A DNA stretch of 64,000 nucleotides. Source: Lingula anatina. Its lineage: Eukaryota; Brachiopoda; Lingulata; Lingulida; Lingulidae. Where the stretch lies: positions 421,585 to 485,584 of the forward strand of contig NW_019775070.1 in assembly GCF_001039355.2 (NCBI RefSeq), in the 5' to 3' direction. Below the pieces are notes generated by a model. The model was given only the letters and a program-made list of their open reading frames with translations, was not told the DNA's origin and ran no database searches. A program made the position numbers and the translations under genes. Position 1 is the stretch's first letter; each line of letters opens with the position of its first letter. Positions 1 to 11,577 of the stretch are shown piece after piece.

Positions 1-3000
1 ATGGCGTTTTTTCTCAAGCCTGTTGTCTTAGGTGCGGTGTCCATCTGACAATAAGGGAGTCAATTCATGTGGATATAGATAACTTCCCTTTCTCCTTATT
101 CGTATGCGTATAGATATGACCATTCAAATTCTTAACAACCAACGGTCTGAACATGATCTAGGCGATGTGCTATTAACGTAGCTTGATTAAGTGACACTTA
201 GCGAAGTGAAAGAAGCGAGGAAGGCCACTTTTCTCCTTGCCCCCGTCAAATTATACTTTGTATATTACCTCAACCGACTTGGCGGTTCCGTTAAAGGAAA
301 TGTATACGTTCAGCACTGTATCCGTCGAATAATTGAGACGGAAATCACTGAGGAAGCGTTCACGATAACCGAAGAAATAGAATCCCGCTTTTCTGTTCAC
401 GCTAATGAAGGAATTCTCCTCTCAAGTGACAGTTCTTTATGCATTGCCTAATCCAAATGAAACCTGTATGTCGGCGCTCTAATTAGTTTTCTCCTGAAGA
501 AAGACTTTATTATTATTGATTTTTAAGGGAAGACGCATCAAACGTAACCTGGTAATTAGACAGGTGTCAGATAGCGAAGCCATTTAAAAGAAATAACAAC
601 TGAAATCTTGGATTGAATGAAGGGAGGGTTTGGGAAGAGCGAGGGGGGGGGGCACCGAGCCAGAGCGACGGGACGACTATGTTTAAAAATGTTGACGAAA
701 ACAATTTTAAAAATCAATCCGTATCGCCACAACAAACAAAATAAATAGACAGATGAGTAATAATTGTGCATTTAAACATTATCGGAAAATAAAATGCCCT
801 TCTTACAAACCCAAACATGCGTCACGAACTACACGTCGTTGAACAAATTTCGATAAAACGTCGGGTGTTACGTGCACTGCACTCGAGAGAGGTGAGCAAG
901 TTTTTAGATCAATGCTTACTTCACATGGGGCCCTACACAGAATAGTCTGCGGTTGAGCTCGTTAAATATCCAAATTTGAACTTCAACACGGACCACCCCC
1001 AGTCGCAATCAACGCCATCATTAAAATTAATGAACCCCTATTATAAAAGCATTGTTACATGGCGCTGCGTCAATTCAACAACAATGGCGTGGATTGTATT
1101 GATTTCTTCGCGGATCATTTCACGTTTAATACTAACTGCACTGGCTGCCTGGGTAATAATGTAGCTGCACTTCACTTTTGCTGTGCCATCACCCGGGCTC
1201 TGTGTCTGGGGCGTGGGTGCTTGGCCGGTCATATTGGATCGAAGGGAGTGGGGTTCAGGGTGAAGGGGGCGGGGGGCGGGGGTGCACTCAGAGGCCCTAT
1301 ATTGTGTACCTAACGGCTGTGTACCATCTGGTTATATTGGTGCCTGGGTGAGGAGCGGGGGATGAGGGGAGGGGGGAGGGGAGAATACAAGAAACCCACA
1401 CGTGTGGTCTGGTTATGTAACTGAGACAGATCATGAACTTGGAGACCTTCGTGATTTTGAGACCCCCCACCGTAAGCCGCTCTCCCTCTCTCTGGTTGTC
1501 AGACCCTCCCCGGCGCGAAGTGTACGTATTTGCGTTATGCGGGCTGATGCATACACTCATTAATAACCTTTATGAAGACCGTATCATTAGTGTCTGTTGC
1601 ATTTTCCTCCTTACTAAGGCCAATACATTGCAATCCTTAGTGGGAGGTCCATACAAAGTATTTTTCACTTTGTGGATGACTCCTGCGGTGGCTTGTCATT
1701 CTATGTAAACATTTCGAAGGCGAGAAACATTAATTCATATCCATGTAGTGCTAACAAAGGTATAGACTACGCCGAGAAGCTCTGAATGACCCTTTTATCG
1801 TTATGTCTCCCCTGTACCCCCTCCGTCTATCCCCCCCTTCAACGCCCCTTTACGTGTTATCATGCCCCCACCCCCTGGGTTTGGGCCCAAAGTTCAGTTT
1901 TACCAGAAATCTTTAGCCTAAAAATTGGTTCTGAACTTTTTGATAAGGTTTATTTTAGTTCAAAACAGAATCTTACGTAGACCAACATTAGTCCCCTATA
2001 ATAAAATTCGTATTGGTGTAAAGCATTTGCCATGCCTTTCTCTAAGTAAAAACAACCAGGAGAATAATAATTGGCCAACCATTGATTATTTTCGGGTTAA
2101 AGACTAAAATTTAGATCTTAAGATAAGACCAGTTTTTCGTTAAAGTTCTTTTGTGAGACAGCCCCCCCCCCCCATGTCAGTACAATGACCGATGCCCAGG
2201 GGTGTAGTCCCAACTCGGACACCCATGCCTGTTTTGTGTACTGGCAGTTCGACCTAGCGTACCTGGGAAAATCCCACGAGTGTAACCCTAGAAGTCGATA
2301 CTAAAAGTTGTTACACTGAGTTCCCTGAAAACAAAAGACCCAAACGTGATCACAATGGCTCCCTGTGTCAAAGCTGTCACCGCGGTTAGCCCTGCTGTTA
2401 TTTTTGCGGTGAGCCGTGTGTGGGGTAACCCTACACTCCGAGTGCCTTCGCTTTTATCCAACGAGACATGTATTATGGGACCGAAGTTGTCTGCAAACAC
2501 TTCAGCCCGGTCTACCTGCATAGCAAAACATTGAAGAACAAATATTGCCAACCGCATTGAAACTAAAAGAGTCATTTTGTTCACGGGAGAAGAACATAAC
2601 ATTTTTGTTTTTTGTTTAGTTTCTATTATTATCTTTTGTCGGAGTTATTTGCGTCTGTTTCTGTCCTTGTTGGACGTCTTGGTGCATAGTTATTGATATA
2701 AAATGGCGCCGCTGTTTTTGTCAGTATAAATCCAGTGCAAAGTTTGTGGCAGGATCATTTAAGCGATCGAAACGGTCTCCAAGTTGAACTTGTTCAGTGT
2801 TTTGACCATCCAAATAGAGCTTTCAGTTTACAACGATATTTTGTTTAGATTTTGACCATAATCTGTGCTTTGGCAATCTTTCGGCCTCTATCGTCTGCGC
2901 CAGATAAAATCAAAATGTTATGTTAACACGTCGTTTTCCGCTATCAATATGACCCATATCTTTTGTATTATAAATCCATGTTCGAAATATGTTATCATTT

Positions 3001-4714
3001 TCCCTCTAAGCTTTGTCAAGTGAAGGTTTTAGTCCATACTAAGGGATAGGTCCGAAACTGATACCTCCATGACTATAAATTAGGAGATAATGGAATGGAC
3101 ATTGTCAAAGGTGGTGAAATTAATGTACAATAAAAACATGGTGACAACAGCCTTTGTGCACACCATAATCAGTACTAAACGTAACATTACCTCTGTAATA
3201 TGAAATATAATTACGATAATTAGGCATACACGTAATACCTATAATTTGTCGTTAACATTAGTTAAGCGACCCTCACATTATAACACAACGACTTTAACAA
3301 CAGGTGTTTTGAGCCAGAAGCATGTTTTGTGACGGCCACTAAATTAGACAGAGACAGAGAAGGCTATTAGTATACTAGTAGGCACACCGTTGGCGTGAGT
3401 GGAAGCAAAGCTTGTTGGCTCTGTGCGTGAAGATATAGTACTAAAGAAGAAATATCGTGTTGGTATTGATCGTGTTGTTTCAAGGTACGTACCGTTAAAC
3501 GTGTTATTGCGTTAGTCGGGTCATGATTTTATATGGATGTTGTTAGGGATGCAACTTGAACATTGGTGCAAATAGCATTGTTTTGTCGAACTAAATGTAG
3601 TCGCTTTTCAAACTTTGAAAACGATCCAGTCTCGTCATTTCACATCAAGAAAACTGGTTGTAATTTACCGCTTACGGTGATTTGGAGCCGTAACACAAAA
3701 TAATTTTAGATCAAAATTTGGTTTTGAATTATTGACAGAACTTTTGGTTCAATATTCAAGACAAGTTCGCTTTATCTTACTATGATACAGGATCTCTGTT
3801 GATCTAAAGCATAAGTCATACATTTATTCTAAAAATACAGGAGCAATATTTTATGTTAGTGGGTCCCTACTAATTTATCATGGGTCTATGAAAAGTAATA
3901 ATTTAGATCAAACTTGCGATCAATTTGTTTGTCTAGAGTTCTTTTGTAAAGACTGCCCTTGAGATAAAAATTACTAATGGTGTATCTGGCAGAGATAACG
4001 ATGTGATTTTGCCTGTGGTAGTGAAAAAAGTAATATGCGGAAAGACGTCCATGAGAGCAAGGAGAGAAATAATTTTGGCACACATGTACCCTCTTGCAGA
4101 ACAGAGACATGCAAACACAGCAATGCCTTTGTGATAATTACAAACTAGCGAAAATAATTTGGATAATGCATAGAATCTGGGCACTGCTTTTATCGCGTTA
4201 CGAAGATTACTCCAGGGAACAATCAGTTACCGACAAAAAATACAAATGAGTTTCGCTAGTCTTGTTAATTAGAAATATCCAATAATGAAGTCACAACATT
4301 AAAAAAAGCCACTTTGTTACTTTGTTAATGCTCCAGGGCCTCGGGTTTGTAGTCCCATGTCGATAGATTTTTTCACATTAGTTTAAACCGAGACTTATCT
4401 CCAGGCTCGTTTACATTGGAGATAGGTCGACATATTTCGTTCCAATACAACTTTCAAAGAGCCATGATTACGATTGGTTCACTACAAGAGGGCAATATAA
4501 CGACACACGGCTTGGCTCAGTCTTAATGGCGATGGGTGGGATATTTGAGAGATTAGATCTGTTTTTTTATTATTATCTGATGGTTAGAAATCGTACTTAG
4601 ACGACAGCAGAACGGCACCTGCTAAGTTTGGTCTGCCTATCTCCATTGGAAACAGCTTTATCATGGAATATATATATAAGTGTTTGGTGTAGGATTTACA
4701 AACAGTCGCTTGTC
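1..4714. other. Intergenic or intronic stretch, no convincing gene
   Basis: Short open frames occur on both strands, but none has splice context plus a recognisable domain. It may include upstream introns of the gene whose exons start at 7449. Visible structure: a G-rich tract around 1255-1385, a 12-base C run at 2162-2173, and a possible secreted-protein ORF on the minus strand at 2288-2602. Near 1041-1313 several overlapping frames stay open on both strands. Confidence 0.5.
2288..2602 (-). CDS. Candidate small ORF with hydrophobic N-terminus, unidentified
   Basis: A 104-codon open frame. From its second in-frame Met, about residue 11, it reads MTLLVSMRLAIFVLQCFAMQ, which resembles a signal peptide. 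The hydrophobic stretch ends at a CAG/GTAGAC that could be a splice donor. The rest contains a second fairly hydrophobic stretch (about residues 65-95). I recognise no family. The shorter plus-strand frame at 2346-2534 overlaps it. A chance ORF remains more likely than a gene. Confidence 0.2.
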   Translation of the reverse strand: MLCSSPVNKMTLLVSMRLAIFVLQCFAMQVDRAEVFADNFGPIIHVSLDKSEGTRSVGLPHTRLTAKITAGLTAVTALTQGAIVITFGSFVFRELSVTTFSIDF

Positions 4715-4717
4715 TTA

Positions 4718-4974
4718 GGCTTCGTTCACATGCAATGTCTATTTTCTAAATTCTATTTTCTATTCGCGCTATCTTATGATCACGGTCTGTGCACTGAATA
4801 TCCCGCCGCGTAATTACTGGCAGCGCGAGCCAGTTACTTATACTAACTTATAGTAACTGGCTCGCGCTGACAGTAATTACGCGGCGGGATATTCAGTGCA
4901 CAGACCGTGATCATAAGACATGCCGCAAATAGAAAATAGAATTTAGAAAATAGACATTGCATGTGAACGAAGCC
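4718..4974. mobile_element. Palindromic MITE, PIF/Harbinger-like (copy 1)
   Basis: 257-bp element that is almost entirely one inverted repeat: arms of about 120 bp face each other across a spacer of roughly 15 bases near 4844-4858. Ends begin GGCTTCGTTCACATG and are flanked by TTA on both sides (4715-4717 and 4975-4977), matching the 3-bp TWA target duplication of PIF/Harbinger elements. It has no coding capacity. A diverged relative with the same ends and TTA flanks lies at 32490-32738. Confidence 0.8.
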
Positions 4975-4977
4975 TTA

Positions 4978-7448
4978 GATTTCGCAATAAATGTTTCGTC
5001 CATTTGCTGCCTACCGTTCATATTTTAAACCAAAAATGAGTCAAAGTTACAACGGACGCGATCAAGCCTCGCCAATCGTGCCACAGCACTGATCCCATTG
5101 CCCGTCAACAGCAGCAAGATTCCAGCGACACCACGACGAAACTGCAACCTATCGTCTGCTTCTTTCAATTTAATTGATAAAGATCTACTGCGTCTCTTGT
5201 AATCGCAAGCTTTACCGCGCCTCTATTTGTGCTAGGGACGTAGATGGAATTTTGGTCGGTTTCGGAAATCAATTTGTCTTTAGAGGCACGGGTTAATTGT
5301 ACTCCGGGACATCGTTTTCAGTCAGATGACAGGCGTTGATAAAGGGTTTCGTTTTTCTTTTGGAAGTCCCTTTTTTCCATTCGCCACTACCCAAAGATGT
5401 TGTACCCAGTACACCCTTACACTTTATTTGCAGATTCGCGTAGAAAAATAACTGCTGCTCTGATTGTCAAAGGGTACAATGTATTAAGCTTTGTTATAAA
5501 AGGCATACCTATGAAATATATACCTGGTAGTGTGGCGGTTTTTTGCAGGTGTTGATAATTACACGGTTGACACCGTTGAGGTGAGAATATGTTATTGTTC
5601 TGCGTTTACTCGGCGGTCCTTGCACTTGCTGTGATACGTGCACATCCATTCAAAGTGTAATTCAAACAAATTTACTGTTGATAATGGAGAGACCGCTTCA
5701 CCTCAAACACGTTCGGTTTTTATGGGATTTGAAAACTTCAAACATGAAGTGTTTTGGCCCATGTTAAATCAGTCGGCCACCGCAAACTCCCCTTTCTTTC
5801 GACAGAACCCGTACGTGTTCCGGCATATATTCAAACACTTTTTGCACCTGTGCGCTTAATCACAATACTGGACAGCTGTATAGAGAGTGTATATAAGTGT
5901 TGATGTTATTACAACAAACATTCAGACTAAAGAGTGACCATAACGTTAGACCTTTGACCGTTACGTTTGCCCTCCGGTCTGCTGTGTGAGGTGAATCAGC
6001 CAAGTGACTAGTTAAATAAATCATTTTATTAACTACTACTACTTCTACTACTACAACTACTACTACAACAACTACTACTACAACTTCTACTACAACTACT
6101 ACTACTTGTTAATACCATAATTATGTGTCTCGATTCATCTTGTGGACTCTCCTGGCCTTTGTTCGGCCAACCTTCCTTTCGTTTTTTGGTGTTTCTAGAT
6201 TGAACAAACGTGAATAATACATCAAATTCCACATTTCTCCCACCTTTCTTTCTCACTCTCTCCACGGCTGCACTCTTAAATACATAAAGGATTGAACATT
6301 GTGATTCTCTAATAACATTTATGGCCGCCTTCCCTGAAATGTGTACAAAAAGAAACACTTGCTGTACACACACACATGAAAACGGAGCCACAAATTGCCT
6401 AAAAGAAAAATATCTCATTCAACCGTAAGGGAAGTAATCACCAGAAAAGAAGCAAATCTTTCGGCGCGTGGTTATTTAAGACTTATTTACCTCGCTCGAG
6501 TAGACTTGGTGTTTGCGCTGAGATTTCTCAATGAAAAGACGTAGGAAATAAGGCCAGTTCGTCAACGATGGCAAAAGCCACGTGAAAAGGGCGCACTAAT
6601 CAGCACAAGGGATACATGAACCGAACTTAATAGCCTAACAATGGACACATTCGTTTTTTTCCTTTCTTTTTAGCGTGCAGGAAAGTTCTGAAAGACTGTT
6701 GAATGAATTTACTTACTGTAGAAATGAAATCAGGACAAGCGCTGTTTTATGAAAAGATTGTAATGGCAGAATCAGGGACCTATCGAAGCGTAGTTAATTC
6801 AGATATGAAATATAATTTATGTACTCAGCTCCAGGACAGAAATATCCGGATCTACATTTTAACTAAAATGTATTTAGTCGACATTGCATTGTAAATAATC
6901 TGGTGCAATCGTTGGACCGTGATGATAATTTGCTATTTCTTCATTTGTATTTCAATCATCTACATAAAACTTTCAGACTGTAATATTTGTTCGGTATATT
7001 CATCGACTGCAAAAACTGCAAGAGTTCTCGGGATAAGTTTACTTACAAGTGCACAGGAAATTATTATGACAAAATAATTTCCGCGTTCATTATGAAATGT
7101 TATCTTTGGGGGCAAGGTGACCAAAAGTCATCAAGAAGCCATTAGTTGTTGTTCATTCGGCGAAATTCCCAGGCCACATTCAAACACTAAACGAATCACG
7201 TTAAACAAATTCTATCAAAATTCCATTTTGGAACCTTCAAAAACACGGCAGAACTTGTTATGATACGCAGTCCTTCTTTCATAACCTCCCGACAATCCCC
7301 AAAGCCCTGTGCATTTTGTCAAGAGTGCCGGTAGAATTGAACAAACAGGTAATCTTGTTTTGAAAACATGGACTCTTTGCGTAAATCATATTAGCCTCTT
7401 GCCCCCTACTTAGATAAGCACTAAACATATAGAACCTCTCTCCTGCAG
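4978..7448. other. Non-coding stretch, no convincing gene
   Basis: No ORF with coding character was recognised. It contains the trinucleotide repeat at 6032-6107. At 5549-5580 a 32-nt segment sits between an acceptor-like TTTTTTGCAG and a donor-like GAG/GTGAGA. It could be a microexon, but its phase does not fit the exon at 7449, so it is not called. Confidence 0.5.
6032..6107. repeat. ACT/AAC trinucleotide microsatellite
   Basis: Imperfect (ACT)n with ACA and TCT interruptions. On the minus strand it reads as a serine-rich tail of an otherwise unremarkable ORF (6029-6418), which I regard as spurious. Confidence 0.9.
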
Positions 7449-7525
7449 CTCTCTTCAGAGCGGGTCTCATGGGCATCGCTTTTGTTGGATTATCGTGTTT
7501 GACTACATGTTATCACCGGTTCAAG
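7449..7525 (+). CDS. Internal exon encoding a probable transmembrane helix
   Basis: 77-nt candidate exon between a strong acceptor (CCTCTCTCCTGCAG) and a strong donor (TTCAAG/GTATGT). With two bases completing a preceding codon, the frame is open and reads LFRAGLMGIAFVGLSCLTTC followed by YHRFK: a hydrophobic helix, then a basic stop-transfer segment. It ends in phase 0, exactly what the exon at 11578 requires, so the two are proposed as consecutive exons across a 4-kb intron. The preceding exon should end after one codon base; I could not find it. The protein family is not recognised. Confidence 0.55.
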
Positions 7526-10500
7526 GTATGTTTAATGGGTTATATCACTTCCTGTGTTAAAACACCGACCGTGTTTGATTTTTGTCTGGGTTCAGAAAGT
7601 TAAGGTGTGTTAGGGCGAATAGTATAGGCACTGGAAATGGGAGGGGGGTCACCCCACATAAAATAGATTTCTATAATGATATTTAGCTGTTGTTTTTTAA
7701 AAGAAAATGATGTAAAGAAAATAAGTTAAGAAAAAAGCATGAATATGCTATTCTTAGTGCCCAACAGATACCTTGACAGATTTCTGACGCGGTATACAAA
7801 TATTTGACGATCTTTCGAACCTTAGTTCTTCGCGATGAAGAGGTCAAAGCTATCCTTTTTTAAAAAAGGACGCAAAGAACATGATTATGGATAACAACTA
7901 AAGATCGATAGCGAACGATTTATCGTGGTTTGTGTATATAGGATATTACCTGTGATATGGTAGAGATGTCAGCACCTCTCTTATCTCAATTTGAAGATAT
8001 GGCGCGGAAGTGTGATGTCGACTTTAACACTTCGGGGGTACAAAATAGAAACAGATCTTCAATATCATCTTATCACTCAGGAAAATTAGCACTGGAGTGT
8101 CAACAGTAAGATACCTTCATCCTTTTGTTTAGGTTCTTTATCCGATAGTTGAGCAACGTAAGCACCGAAATTATGATATTCAGATTACGATAGGTGGTAC
8201 CTTGGGAATATATGGTATAACGACTTAAAGGACGGGCCTTGCGACTGTCTTATCTCACCTTACAACACAAAGCTGGTAAATTATGATTTCGATACGTTTA
8301 AAATCCAATCTTTTATTTGACTTCGACAACATTATTACATGTTCAAACAGTAAGTAAGATACGAGGGCAATGGAGGATGAGATTCTAGGCTTATCTGGTG
8401 GGAACGTAACGGGAGGGATTCATGCACTTAAAAACCTCAAAAAAGATTGGCTTCTTTCATTAGATTATTCTTGCTTAGCCAAGGATGGAAAAAAGACTTG
8501 TTTGATTGAATTTTCATCAGTGGCAGAAGAGATAATTAAGAGATATGAGTGGAAAGAAAAGGGGACCTAAGTCACCTTGCATTTACAAGTTATTTTAGGT
8601 GAGTACCGAACGCACTTGCTACCTTGTCATTGTCGTCTGGGTTTTGCCTGGGTTGAAAAGTTGTCTCCCACGAGATGAACTCGGCGTTTAGTGCGATTAA
8701 CTGTCTTTTCATCTCAGCATGTAACAATGCAAACGAGAACGTGTCCCCGAAATGCGTTACTGTATCCGCTCTTTTATACATAGAAACAGGTTATGTGAAT
8801 TTTCCTAATCAGGTAACACTATATCTGCACTTTAAATGCATGAAAACAAGTGGCACGAAATTCCCCCCAAATACGTTATAGTATCCGACCTTTTTATGGA
8901 AGGGAAAAGAATGTACATAAATGCAACAAGACATATTTAGAACGGCTTATAAAGAGACGCCTCCCACGACCGAAGCTCATATATCACGGCAGACGACAGT
9001 TGTATACGTTTGATTTAATCATTTAGTTTTTTTCCACAACTAAAACTTTTCACAAAACAATTCAGATAAATGGATAAGAACTGTGCCAAAGAGGAAAGCG
9101 TTTTCTTTAGCCCAAACCCTCAAAAGAGACAGAACCAATAAGTTCCAATTATAATGGCTAACCATAATGATGGAATGATAATCGCTCTTTTTGAATGAAT
9201 GTCGTCTGCGGCGACGAGTACAAGATGGCCATTTCCTTAAGGCGTGGGCAAATGGAGGTTGCAGAGAAAAGACCACTTGGTCCTTGAAGTGTCAGATTTT
9301 ACAACTTAATTACCTCTAAGGATGCTGAACACAATGGTCGCTGCTTGTTTGTGTACCTGTCATCTCCCAAAAGCGACCGACAATGAATCTCGTTTTTTTT
9401 CTGTGTTCACTTAACCTACGGGCGTGACCTCCATTTTGGAAATGTCAAAGGTGGCGTGACAGGGCGAAGTGTAAAGGAAAACCACCACAATTCGCACAAT
9501 ACATCACATGAACGGCATAAGTAACAACGGAAAGGACATGACAATCGAAGGGGGTTCAAAAAGCTGTTCAGACCGATCTATGACAAGCTGTCAATTCTAT
9601 CAAGGTGCCAAGCACACCTCTCGTCCATTATATATTCAGTGTGAAACCGAAGAATGGGGCCCAACACAGAAGCAATTGGGAGCCTATGTAGACACACACA
9701 TCTTAACGGCCCATTGACGGGCCCTCGAGATAAAACCGAGCCGTTGTTTTCAACCCTCTTTTCCCCTCATTCCCTCTTAAGTAAAATCAATGTTATCACA
9801 GCGACGATTCTGATCCGTCACATCGTGGTACGAGAGGATGGATATTAGGCGGGGTAAACACGTGCTTACATAACCCTTAACCGGCGATGAATCTTATATC
9901 AAATATCACAGTAAATTGCCCCCGGGGATCAACAACCCCGCGGTTTGATCATTAAGCTTATGGTAACCCGGCACACACCCTCACAGAGTGGCGTACATGG
10001 TATACATATTTATTGGTATTGTCCAATTGCGTTGATCTGTGTTATTGTCGAGTGCAAACATTCGGTTCAATGGAACACACTGGAACTTATGTGGCTCATT
10101 GAGTTCGAATGGATAATCAGTTAAGGGTCGTAAGCATGTAGAACAGGTGGGGTTGGTACTGGTCATTGGTCAGGCACCTGCTACACGAGGGTCAGGGATT
10201 CACGGACGCTGGCCATCAAAGTTTATAGGACTCTGAAACATTTGTCTGACTGGCAAAGGCGTTTACTAATTTGTTTTTCTGTGGTTGGATATTCAGATAT
10301 ATGAAATAGTCGATCGGATAGTCTGCCATTGGGTATGTAGTATGTGTATATTGTTCCTCTGTGACTGTCGTCAAATCATAACGAGCAAAGGTTAATGAAG
10401 ACGTAATTAATTAGTTTCCAGTTTGTTGGTTTGGCCCAGGTGGTCATTGACCCTTGTTTACCACATGCCTCAAAGAGTATTTGTTTCTTGTTATTGGTTT

Positions 10501-11577
10501 CTCTGGAGTTTGTGTACAATGACAGTAAGGCATTAACTACCTTATTTGAAACCCCAAAAAATCACCAGAAAGTCGTATCTTATAACGCAATTTTGAAGCT
10601 GCTGACCAAAGAATGTCAGTGCACATTATTGAAAAAAATGGTTTAGATGACGTTTAATATAAACATTTTTTCTCTTAGATGTTCTGTAGATACAACAAAA
10701 TAAATGATACAAAGTGCAGGTTGGGATTAGGAAAAATATTGCAACGTAGCAAATTCTGCTGACAACCTTTGTCATTCATTTATAAAAATTGAAATGATTC
10801 AGCAAAAATCATTTCCATAACTGATGACTTAGACCTGCGGATACCGATACTCCTCAATGGTGTATCATGACATGAGGTTGTTAGGCCGTAGCCGGCAGTG
10901 TTATGATGTATGCGATATAGGCAAACATAACTTTGGTGTTGTTTTTGTTTCCTTGCCTCTGGTCACTCGGTGTTCAACAAATACGTCCATTAAATGTGTC
11001 ACCGTATTTTGTCACACGTTCTCATGAAACTGAAATTAATACGTAATGGCAATGGTATAAATCTGTGTTGAAAGTTCTTTCAAAGTAAGACTCGCCTTAC
11101 ATTTGCTCATTACTGAAAAGTGAAGATGTAAAAAAAGCGGGATGAAATGACCAACTCACTTATATCGCAGGCAATCAAATGAAAACGGGAAAATCATGAT
11201 ATATGCCAATCGACATGGTATCCAACGATTCAGTCCCCCGTTTTTGTTTGAATCTTATTTTCTTCTTCAAACGTAAATGTGTGTTAAGGCACATCTCATT
11301 TCCTCGCGCTGTTGTGAGTTACATTAGGTACAATATGCTACCATGTTGACTATTGTATACGTAATGTTGACTAAAGTCTGCGGTAAAGTAGCCCGTAATG
11401 ACATTACATAAGTAAACCATAGTGAAGAGCTATTCAGTCATGCTAGTGTTCTGGCCTGACTTCCTGTTTGTATTGCTACACAGTACAGCCCTGCGTAAAC
11501 ACCAGTCGCTCCACTCAGCCACCGCCCCCACGTAATCCGACGTAATGTAACGTCAGCGATTTGTTTTCTCATTTCAG
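7526..11577 (+). other. Proposed intron, with no other supported gene
   Basis: Interval between the two proposed exons. It begins GTATGT and ends TTTTCTCATTTCAG with a good pyrimidine tract. It contains an 18-bp perfect palindrome at 7853-7870. A 66-codon ORF at 8370-8570, starting ATGGAGG in fair initiation context, has no recognised domain. Nothing else could be supported. Confidence 0.45.

Noticed and set aside
1041-1232. Minus frame with a helical-looking segment (REEINTIHAIVVELTQRH), considered as a TRIM-like coiled coil
   Set aside because: Too short and without zinc-binding motifs; overlapping plus-strand frames are equally open, so there is no reason to prefer it.
5549-5580. 32-nt microexon between TTTTTTGCAG and GTGAGA
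   Set aside because: Splice-like edges only; its phases do not join with the exon at 7449.
6029-6418. 129-codon minus frame with poly-Ser end
   Set aside because: The Ser tail is the trinucleotide repeat, the rest has no domain, and no splice context was seen.
8741-8905. Weak tandem similarity between two segments containing CGTTA(C/T)AGTATCCG-like text
   Set aside because: Similarity is patchy and too short to call a repeat with confidence.
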